A DNA stretch of 64,000 bases from Zantedeschia hybrid cultivar (taxonomy: Eukaryota > Streptophyta > Magnoliopsida > Alismatales > Araceae). This document shows positions 33,931 to 43,900 of the stretch, piece by piece. Position 1 is the first letter of the stretch. Each line of letters opens with the position of its first letter. The position numbers and the translations under genes are program-made. Under the pieces are notes generated by a model. That model had not been told where the DNA came from, ran no database searches, and saw only the letters and a program-made list of their open reading frames with translations. The stretch covers positions 3,272,001-3,336,000 of the forward strand of contig JARZZO010000011.1 in NCBI GenBank assembly GCA_030544215.1, given 5' to 3'.

Positions 33931-36386
33931 TAAGTGGAGAAGGGTGAGATATCTAGAAGCACGAGGAACACGGTGCAAGCTACAACGAGCGTGCACCGCG
34001 TTGGCAATTAATTACTGTACAGCAGGCTATGGTCCAATAGATTATATATATGCTTTCCTAACAGCGTATTGAAATGAAAGAGAGTCTGATCAAAAAAAAA
34101 GAGAAAAAATGAAAGAGAGGAGACCCACGTTTGAGTCCAGTACTACTTAGAGGAGGGGGGACAAACATTGTAAATCTTCCCATGTGATTCTAAAATTTGA
34201 TAAATACTTGGACCCTCTCCCTCTCGAGACTCCAGTTCAAACTTGCATTAAGAGGATCTTTTCTGAAAATGAAATGACTTTTTTCAGAACAAAGTAGAAA
34301 AAAAAGGACAATACTCAACGCCCCGACTTATCAGCACGTGGTGTACGTGCACGTCAGCGCACACGGGTGTGGTACCATTCGATGCGTTGCCACAGGAATT
34401 ATTACTAGAAGTAGTGCTTGATGAGATGAGTTTTTTTATACTTTATTCTCTTATGCCTTTTTCTTGGACATAAAGATGAAAGTATACAATCTTTTATCAT
34501 AGAATGATGAGAAAGTAACATCTCCATCTCATCTCCATGTAAGTGGAGACATCCAAATATCAGGAGAAACAGATGTAAAGATTTCATCCTATGTTTGACT
34601 ATAAAATATTCTTTCATGGGAGAGATGCAATATGTAGGATTATTTCTTTTTGAATCTAAGAGAATCTCCTAGGTAGAAGAGTCCCAATTTTGTACCCAAA
34701 AGAATTCTTTGCTAAGTGAAAATATTGAACATTTGCTTGAGAGAATATATAAACATTAGGTCACCATGTCATTGAGATAAAAGAACTTGTAGGCGGGAAT
34801 GTTCACTATGTGGTTCAAAAATATTAAAGCAGTCAGCTTGGTTTGGTAGTTTGATCTAGCAATGAAAAAAGTCTAATACTTACTACGCATCTTGCAGCAC
34901 AATTAAACACATTTTAAAAAAAAAATTAAAGCTGAACCTCACATGTCTCGCATGTCCGTATAACTCGATCTCTAATTAGGCATCTCAAAAAGGTTCAAAA
35001 GTCAAAAATTAAACTCCAATGAACAGTGAAAACATATTGTTAATGGGCATAGCTTAATGATAATTTTTTATTCTTTTATAGGAGTATAATAGAAGAATAA
35101 GAGGTCTTATTCTTAAAATAAGACTAATTCTAATTTGATAGACATAATAAGTTATATCGCGTCAAAATTATTTATTCCCTGAATAAAGAGAATAAGCAAT
35201 TCCACCTTAGACTCAAGAATTACATATTTTGTCTATTTCGCCAGTGGAACCTACACCACTATTAAGTGAAATGTCCTTTATTCTGACATAAGCAATTCAA
35301 GTATAAGTAATTCCAGACAACCCATTGTGCTATCAAAGTGGAGCTTAAATTTTTTGAGTCATCTGATTGGAAATCATGCAATATAAACATGTGGGGCATA
35401 TGAAGCCCGACCTAACTTTTCTGAAGAGAAATTGGGTGTAGCTGCACTATCAAACAGTGCAACAAGTACTACTGATGAGAAAGAAAGTTAACTTGATTTG
35501 AAATCAAGGAGAATGAAGTAATTTGATTTGCTTTAAGTTGAAGGCAGAGGAATCAAAATAACAATAGCATGAGATTTCATTTACAACTTTAAATCTAAAA
35601 AAGTTTGATTTCGTGTGATGTGGAATGGGCTGCTCGGTCCAAGCTTAGCACGGGCCAACCCACTTATAACGCTTAACATTAGATCAAATAGCTGGTCATA
35701 TAGATGTTAGATAAACAAAAATCAAGAAAATAAACCTGACTGAATACAAATCTAATACTTTATAATAGACTAAATACCAATTAATTTGAACATAAAATAT
35801 ATAATAAATAATATAAATCTAAAATAGATAAACTATATTGAGGATAAGATTTTGGACTCATTCTATATGCATGCGTAGTTAGAAAAATATAGTTCAACAA
35901 AAGTTTGGTGTGCGACAGTAGCAAGTTCAAAATGGGAAATGGTGTTAAATACAAAATTGTTAGAGTTGTTCGATGCAAGTTTACATGTTTGACAAGATGG
36001 TGTGAACATTAATTAGCGCGAAACATGTGCTTAGAGCGAAAGAAGCCGGAAATATTGAACTCGAGGTCACATAATGGGCAGTGTGTACAAACATGTAAGG
36101 AGGGTCAAGATAATTGCAACTGCATTCTCATCTTATTAGACAAGTAGTATGATAGAATAGTATATAGATTATTCTGTTGGTGGATGCAAGGTGTGGAAAC
36201 AAACAGGTCTCATTCACATTAGCCAGTGACTGTGGCAGTGGTGCCTCTTGGCTTGATAGAGAGAGATGGAGTCACATTGATGCATTTTATCAATATGCTA
36301 CAAGGGCAACTAGACATAGGTGTCAAAATCTGGATGGCAAGGTGTGGCCCATCTCTGGAAAGCTGATGGGTCGACGGACACAGAGA

Positions 36387-36691
36387 TTAAAGACGTGTTT
36401 GGCAAAACTTTTATTTGAAAGTTACTTTTAGCTTCTACTTCCTACATAGAATGAGTTGAGGGATAAATGTTATAACTAATTTTGATTTGTTACAAAAGTC
36501 AATTCTTTCGTAACAATCTCACTTTTTCTCTAATTTTGAAAGTTATCTCATGTAGCTTTTGGTTGGAAGTCAAAACACAAAGAAAATACCACGTAAATGG
36601 CTTCCAAGATCCGATGACTTTCATAAAAATTAACTAAATGGAAATACAAAAGTACTTCTAAATGGAAGCTGCACCAAACACAGCCTAAGAT
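36387..36691. mobile_element. MITE with GTGTTTGG termini, about 305 bp
   Basis: The left end GACGTGTTTGGCAAAACTT and the right end (reverse complement GGCTGTGTTTGGTGCAGCTT) form inverted repeats. TAA occurs on both flanks. The same family is seen in reverse orientation at 52866-53100, sharing GTGTTTTGACTT, AAAAAGTGAG and GACTTTTGTAACAAATCAAA. It is absent from unit A because of a deletion there. Confidence 0.6.
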
Positions 36692-36760
36692 AGAGTGGTT
36701 ATGAGAAAACATTATAACTTTAAAATGGCTTATAGACTTAAGCCAAAGTAGAAACTGTTA

Positions 36761-37024
36761 GGATGTATTTGGTGCAAATTTCAATTGAAAGTACTATTAG
36801 ATTTTTGTCCAGTTATTTGTGAGAAAAAAAGATGGGTGCCGGAAGTCATTTACAAAATATTTTATTTATTTATTTGGCTTTCAACCAAACACCCCAACTT
36901 GAAGTTTTTTAAATTAAATAAAAAAACAAAGTTGTTAGAAGAGGTTTTGGCTTTTACAACAATAAAAATTAAGTATAACTATTTGCATCCCTCATTTTTT
37001 ATCTAAAGTTAGCCAAACACACCC
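36761..37024. mobile_element. Tourist-like MITE, 264 bp, TTA target duplication
   Basis: The left end GGATGTATTTGGTGCAAA and the right end (reverse complement GGGTGTGTTTGGCTAA) are inverted repeats. TTA flanks both sides (36758-36760 and 37025-37027). The unit-A copy is truncated at its left end. Confidence 0.6.
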
Positions 37025-37483
37025 TTAGAATGGTATCATGGCCTTGCAAGTCTATCTGGACCAATCAGAAGACCAGTATTCAAACACAAATAGCATCCTG
37101 ACTGTGAAAGAAGTCTATTTGAAATGAGTTGGTTTCCTGTCAGGGCATCCACTGGTTGAACTCAGTCAATGCAAAGAAAGTTAGAAGCATTTTTCAAGAA
37201 AACCCTTCATTATTCGGATTGGGAAAAACTTCATAGGAAGGGGTTATTTGAAACATTTCCCTGTCAGCACTGACTGAGTGCTGCACCGAGGGGATTTCTG
37301 TTCATTTGAGATACACTCAGAAGTCGACTGGCATAGAGAACAAATAAAATAGGGTTGCTTCGTGATCTTTTTCTGTAAGTTTCCGTTGTGTACATATTGT
37401 AGGGAGGCGGAACCATAGAGAGCGACAGGGAGAAAAATCTAAATCTTTTTGGCAACAGGGAAACTCACTCCATGGTATGAGCA

Positions 37484-37677
37484 AGATTCGCCGACGCGAA
37501 GAGTCGGATCGATTCAGACTCCCATGATTCGGAACGAGTCAGATCGACTAGACCGAATCGTATGAAAAAGTTTTTTAAATTGCACAGACTCAGTCTACTC
37601 ACATTGACTTGAATTCGTCCTGATAAAGTATAAGTCACTCAAATCGATACGAGTCAATCCGGTACAGCAAATCATGA
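37484..37677. mobile_element. MULE-like MITE, unit B copy
   Basis: Counterpart of 31590-31784, flanked by GTATGAGCA (37475-37483) and ATACGAGCA (37678-37686). Confidence 0.65.
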
Positions 37678-38259
37678 ATACGAGCACTTGGACAGTTCAA
37701 TTCCCAACATCTCAGGAAGGACAGATAGATGACAGTAGCTAGAGGAGCAAAAAAGTATCCCTGTTTAGACTCAGCTGTAAACTCGGAGACAATTAAGCAG
37801 AGAAATCAGGTAAGGAGAGTATATAGGTAGGATGATTGTTTCTTGGTGAATGCTGCGTATATTGTCTTAAAAGTTCTCTTTGTTTTTTGGAACAAGTCTT
37901 AAAAGTTCTGAACTGAAAAATCTAACTTTAACATGATATCTGAGTCTATGACTCCACGTTACCGCCTCTGAGTCATGCATACACCGTACGTATTTGGTGT
38001 TCATATGACTGACTGACCTCATATAATTAAAAATTCGAAAGGCTTTGAGTAATTAGAAAATCTATTTCCCTGCACACATAAGCTCAACTGTACGTACAAA
38101 GGAATTATTTTTTTTGACAGGAAGATGAAATCCTCCAAGAATTAACATTAATCACATCAATTCCTAAACACTTCATCTGAAAGCGTGGAAGCTCTAACTC
38201 GGCCTCCCAAATTACATCACATGGAGAGGAGCCATCAAAGGACTATGTACTTCTCTTCA

Positions 38260-38541
38260 TCATCTCTGGCTATAGATCTGCCGAGAGTACTCCTGTCCAG
38301 GCATACGTTGAGAACTGTGGTAGGCAAAGGATGCCACCTCCTTGGCCCAGGCCACCAGCTCCCTCTTAACCCTCTCCTCATCATCCCTCCAAAGCCGCAG
38401 ATCAATGCTTCCGCAACCACATGCACCACTCCATAGTCGAGGCAGCTGCGAACCCGGCTCCTCCGAGACCTCCTCGCCGGCTCCGGCAAGGTCGACGGCC
38501 AGGTTGCGGACTCCGGCACTCGTCACAGTGAGCTTCGACAT
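38260..38541 (-). CDS. Small protein 2B, unknown function, 93 aa
   Basis: Copy of 2A, with the ATG at 38539-38541 (MSKLTVTSAG). Shared-part differences from 2A are A31S, P36L and G44S. The tail contains an in-frame 18-bp difference (RMPGQEYS against HS), after which both end in SRQIYSQR. A TATA box (TATATAA) is kept 90 bp upstream. The second ATG five codons upstream (MQLLAMSKL) is possible but not conserved. Function unknown. Confidence 0.65.
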   Translation of the reverse strand: MSKLTVTSAGVRNLAVDLAGAGEEVSEEPGSQLPRLWSGACGCGSIDLRLWRDDEERVKRELVAWAKEVASFAYHSSQRMPGQEYSRQIYSQR

Positions 38542-38630
38542 GGCTAGAAGCTGCAAGATTGATGGATGATTGGGGAAGGAGAGGAGTGTTCAGATTCTAC
38601 AGCACACCTCCACCGGTGTTTCATTAGTAC

Positions 38631-38637
38631 TTATATA
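38631..38637 (-). promoter_or_regulatory. TATA box of small gene 2B
   Basis: TATATAA on the minus strand, 90 bp upstream of the ATG at 38541. The aligned position in copy 2A (32788-32794) reads TATGTAA. Confidence 0.5.
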
Positions 38638-38662
38638 ATTGGAGGACCACGAGATAAGAGCA

Positions 38663-40235
38663 TGAGGAACACGCAGATAGATATGTGAGGAGTAGATTGT
38701 GCTCGCATAGCATTCCACCTACCCATGCGAGGCCGGCAGGTACGAGCGTGCACCGCGTTGGCATTTAATTATGAGTCCGGTTCCTCTCAATAGGAAGTTG
38801 GAGGGGACTTCAGCGGTAACTAGTGAAAAAACGTCATATGTATTGATCCGTCGTTCGAAACGCACCCCATTTATTTTGACAACTTTTTTCCTGTTACCGG
38901 TTCAGCAAATTTCAAATATTATGCAAAACATTTAAATACTACGCAGAGTACTTAAATACTACCAAGAGCACTTAAACACTGGTAAGTGAAGTCGTTGACG
39001 ACTCAATTTACATCCGATGGAATATGTACACACGTAGGGATATATTTATATTACTTAACCATGTTTTGTGTTAAATTTTGGAGGATCGAGTTTTCGCAGT
39101 CAGGTGGAGAGCGTGATGTGTAAACATTGGTGATTGGAAGAGTTTCCACCGCCACTCGATTGCGGGGAACTCAATCCAATTCTCACTTTGTTTGTGGAAT
39201 AGAGCCAGAATAGTTGGTATAAAAGTTATATTCTGATTTAGTTGAGGGTATGCCTAATTCCTCTAATTCCTCCAACTCCCCAAACTTACCTGGAATATCT
39301 AATTCCCTCAATTCTCTCAATTTTACCTTTTATTTCACTCTTTATTCTACTTATTTCTACCAAATCACTTGGAATAGCGCAGTATAATTCTTCTTGTTCT
39401 GGATGGAATACCAACAATTTACCAAATCAAAATACTTCTTATTCTGGTTTAAGAAATTTCCAAAACCTTATTCTGGTTTAAGTTATTCTGCAAACAAAAG
39501 GAACCAAGTTACCTGCAGGTTACCTTACATGTCCCTATAATAACATGCATACTTCTCAAATATATTACCTCATTGGTCTATAGGTGAAACATGTATACAT
39601 ATCAAATATGTCAATGTTAATAGGTATTTGGAAGGTATCTATGTTAACATGTAAATAAGTATGATAGTTTTCAAATTTAACATTCGAAAGTGATTAATAT
39701 GAGATTATCTCATGTAAATATGAATGCGTTTCTGTTGTATTGGAAAGCTTTCCTGATGTGGTGATGGCGAAGGGTTTGAAGATTGTTGGTGGTATGAAGG
39801 CTGCCACGGTATGGACTGAGATATTTGTACCCACTAATTACTGGTGGACCTTGTTTGGATTTCTAGGTCTTTCGTACTATACTGTTGCTGTTTGATGCCG
39901 CTCTTTCTGTTATTCTTATTAGTTCAGCTGTTCGTTCTTTAAGATTAGATTGTTAATATGAAGTCAGCCCTAAACTCAAGTTCATTTTCTAAGAATATGA
40001 ACAAAAATATTATTATTTAAATTTAACATTTCCCATCATTTGATTTTGAAATTGGGTAGCCGAAAAAAATTGACAAATAGAGTGATAAACAAAGTAGCAT
40101 GAGGGCATTATTGTTGAGGTTAAAAATAGGCATGTAAAGGAAATTGAATATTAGTTTATTTGTACATTTTTAAGCTTAAATGAAAGACAAGGATATAAAT
40201 TCTAAGGATTTTAGGATAAGAATTTTTTCTTTGTT
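38663..40235. other. Intergenic DNA
   Basis: No gene recognised. AT-rich with pyrimidine-rich ORFs (for example 39242-39481) that look non-coding. No defensible repeat boundaries were found. Confidence 0.45.
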
Positions 40236-40535
40236 CAGTGGCATAGTGGGCTGGGTATATGCAGGTACTTACAAGTGACCAGGGATCGTGTCCGAGATAT
40301 CTTCTAGAGTTGGAGATAGTCCTGTGCTGGTCAAGAAGTCCGCTTAGTTAGGTTAGAATTTTAGGTCCACCTAATTATCTGGAGAAGTAATCTTACAAAT
40401 CAGGAGATAAAAATCCCAATAATACTATTTTTTTTGCTGCATGACTGGAGAATTTTTAGATTCCAACTAGAATCGAACTTAAGACCTCTCAATTGAGAGG
40501 TAAGTGGTGAACCAACTGCACTGAACAGCTAGTTC
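40236..40535. mobile_element. Two facing tRNA-derived SINE heads
   Basis: Plus strand: TGGCATAGTGGG (40239-40250) matches RNA polymerase III box A, and GATCGTGTC (40284-40292) matches box B at 8 of 9. Minus strand: GTTCGATTC (plus positions 40470-40478) is a perfect box B, preceded about 35 bp upstream by TGCAGTTGG (box A-like). Both heads begin GTTCAGTG. The bodies converge on a T-rich stretch at about 40428-40436. This is either two SINEs in opposite orientation or an inverted dimer. Confidence 0.6.
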
Positions 40536-40982
40536 AAGATAAAAATATTAAACATTAATAGTATTTGTTTCTTAATATTTTCTTAAAAGGATAGGAAACA
40601 CTTTGTTTTCAGATAATTTTGGAAAGGAGAGAGACTGATAGTAAATTAAGACTTTGGTAAAAGATTTAATTATGGGAACTTACTTTTATCACGTATATGC
40701 AGAATAAGTTATCAACTTAAGTAAGAGTTTTTATAACATTATCTATTAAAAGTTTAGAAAAAAAATATTTTTTAAAAAGCCTTTATGGAAAAAGAAATTC
40801 CCTTACAAGGGAAGATTGCTTAGATCGTGGTGTGTGATTTGGAGAAATCTATGTTACCATGAACGCATCATTTGCGCGTTGACTTCGGCTGGTAAGCAAA
40901 ATTCGAGAACGCAAGCCCCAAATAAAAGGAAAGAAGAGATAAAAAGGAGAAGCCGTCATCGAAGCCGAAAGTGGCCGGTGCT

Positions 40983-43900
40983 ATGGAGAACCTGGCGTCC
41001 ATGGCGTCCGCCGTGCCGTCCAAGCTCCTCCTCCTCCTCGTCTCCCCTTCCCACCCCTCCACCACAACCATCTCCTCGGCCGCCACCGCGGAGAAGGGTT
41101 TTCCCCACGTCCTCCGCGGCTGCCTCGCCCTCGCCCTCCATGGCCTCTTTTTCCTCCTCCGCCTCGCCTCCCTCCCCGTCTCCCCAGCGCTCTCCCGCGC
41201 CTTCCATCCCAAGCCCCCCGCCACCTCCGCCGCCACTGCCACCTCCCTCCGCCACTATCCCGCCGGCCTGGTCCCCCCGCCGGCCTCCGCCGCCGAAGAG
41301 GGGAGCACGTATGTGGCGCGCGCCCTTTCGCACGTCCTTGCCGTGGTGACGCACATCCCGGTGTGCTCCCGCAAGTACGAGCTCGCCCGGGGCCTCGCCG
41401 ACCGCCTCCTCGACGAGAACCTCCGCTGCGGCTCCCCTGCCCTGGCGGGCGTTAACCGCGCCGCCCTCACCTCCGCGTTTTCCCGCACACTCCGCCGCCT
41501 CGAGGCGGCGGTGCTCCGGGGGCGGGGGACGGGGGGGAAGGCTGACGGATCGGTGGAGCGGCTCCTCGGTGGCGTGCGCTCCCGGCTGCGGCGGTGGGCC
41601 GATCCGGCGGAGGAGGGGGTCGATACGGGGGAGTGGGCCGCCTCCGGTGGCGGCGCGGCGGAGAAGCTAGCGGCGGAGGTGATGTGGCTGGCGCAGAAGA
41701 TGGCGGCGTGCGGGGCGGCGGGGGAGGCCGTGGCGCGGTGGGGCGCGGCGGCAGGGCTGGCGCGGCTGGCCCTCGCGGTGGAGCCGCGGCTGCAGGGGAC
41801 CCTCGTCAGAATCTCAGGTGACGTCACTGGTCTCCTCTTCTGTGTGCGTGTTGCTTTCTCTTAGTTGCGTCGTGTGGCGTCACCGCTCGCGTTACCTCTC
41901 CGCCACAGGCCCAAAAGTAATTATGTTCTAGGAATGGTGCTCGCTTTGTCATTTTATTTGGACTTCTTGCTTGGTGTAGAATCAACTATGCCCTGGCGCA
42001 CCATGCCAACCAGTGGAAGATTCCGCTTTCATCCTTGTTTGGTGCATTGTGCCGGGGCAAAAAAGGTTTTGTTTCATTTGTGGAGTGTTCCAAAGTAATT
42101 TCTGTTTGAGCGAAAAACCTGTTGTTTAGTTAGAATGAGGGGATGAATGTAAGAATGGGAGGGGACCTTTATATGTTCTTAGACACATGAAGGATCATGT
42201 GTATTTGTACCAAGGTTCGCTGACTGATGGATTTGGATCTGATCGGGTTCGATCAGATACAAGCAGATCAACTCGGGCCGACTCGTACGAGTCAGGCCGA
42301 TTCATGCTATTTTTCTTTTTTGACAAATCTCTCAATTTTTGAATAATTATCTAATTATAAATGTCCTACTTCACTTCCATCACTACCATGAATGATTATA
42401 AGTCACACTTAAGAGAAATATTCTAATTTAATAAATTTAAATTTGTAAAAAATCTAGTTTAAGATTCTAACTAAGAGGAATTTAATTTTAGGAATCTCAA
42501 TTTGCAAAAAAAAGTGGTACACCGCATCTCATAAAAAATAAAAAATGTAAAATCTCAATTTACAAAACAAAGTAGAACACCTAGATTAAAGAAAGTGGAT
42601 CGCACTGTATCCAGCCGGATCGCACCGACTCAAGCCGAACCATGACCGTCTCGCACCGGATCGTAGTGACTCAAGTTCGTATTATGCGATTTGTCACGAG
42701 CTGATCCGATACGGTGCGAGTCGGCTTGATCTGAAAACGTCCCAACTGACTTGTAAAAAAAAAACCTTCCCAAACTGTACAAGAATTCACCCATACCAAT
42801 AACTCGGATCGTCTAGATATGAGTTAACTCATATGAGTCGGCCCGATCTGGTATCATACGGCAAACCATGATTTGTGCTTGCCTACCATTTCATGGCAAA
42901 TTACTAATTGACCCTTCTTTTTATATATATGGGGACACATAAAGGCCTAAGATAAAAGATACAAAAGATCTCGTTCCAAATAAGGGATGTTGCCGTGGCA
43001 TGCCGCACCTAAATAGGATGCCCAATTTAGGTTTTTCAATGCTTTTTATACATTGGATTCCCTACCATCCTTTATGAAACGGGGAGAGGGTGCAGAACTA
43101 AAGTCTGGTGCTATTGATAGTCCCGAGTTTAATGCCACGTTTGTGCATTTCATGCTATGCAAGTTTACTGTTTTTCTTATTACATGTTTCGAAGGTAGAA
43201 AATCTATTTCATTGATAAGACAAAAAAAGATCTTGCAAGATATGTTTTTGAAAGTTGAAATTGTTTTTCATTGATAAGATTGACAATTTCATCTTGATAT
43301 GTTGTCTTTTGGTGGATCAGTTCTTTTTTATTATTGATTCTGATAATTCTTAAGAAATTATATAAGAATGTATATGTAACTTTTTTGTTAAATGATAATG
43401 AAAAGGATTAAGACAATTTATGGTCCATCCACTTAGGGCTGCAAGTGGGTTGTGTTAGGCCAAGTTGAAGCCAACCCTAACCCTAACCCGTGATTGGGAG
43501 GCTCAACCCTAATCCAACCCAACTCGAGGATTCAACCCGTCTGTTAAGCCCTAACCCTAACCCGTCCCCACACCCCTCAACCTGACCCAACCCATGTAAC
43601 TTGATGTATTGTGGGGGTGGGGGTGGGGGTGAGGGTGGGGGGTGGGGTTGAGATGCAATGGAAAGGGATGATTGCACACCTGCAACTAGGTGGCAGCAGC
43701 TTGCAGCATCCATGCCAGTGGGCAATGATCGAAGGGAGAAGAAGAGGAAATGGTGATGTAGAGGATTTCATGTACCATAGAGCAGATGATGCAGCATGTT
43801 GGTGACAGTGCCAGTGTTGGTGCGGAGATGGAGGGGTCGTGCTGGTGTCGGTGCAAAGAGGGAGGAGCTGGTGCTGGTGTCGGAGCAAAAGAGGAACAAG

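Larger units (their letters stand above)
33931..38259. other. Intergenic part of unit B
   Basis: About 4.3 kb without a recognisable gene. It contains two MITEs (36387-36691 and 36761-37024) and the MULE-like MITE at 37484-37677. The rest is colinear with unit A. Confidence 0.5.
33120..38662. repeat. Tandem duplication, unit B
   Basis: Second copy of the 5.5-kb unit described at 27228-32822, in the same orientation. It lacks the 546-bp LTR-like insertion of unit A but keeps about 600 bp (36.24-36.84 kb) lost from A. Small indels are scattered throughout. Both small genes are open, and protein identity with A is about 95% for gene 1. Confidence 0.85.

Noticed and set aside
40816..41349. Alternative frames over exon 1 of the 397-aa gene (both strands)
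   Set aside because: These are shadows of the GC-rich coding exon. Only the frame starting at 40983 splices in phase to the conserved C-terminal exon.
43475..43565. Telomere-like CCCTAACCC runs (possible interstitial telomeric repeat)
   Set aside because: They are interspersed with AACCCAACCC and lie inside the bounded hAT element at 43434-44441. They are subterminal hAT motifs, not the plant CCCTAAA telomere unit.
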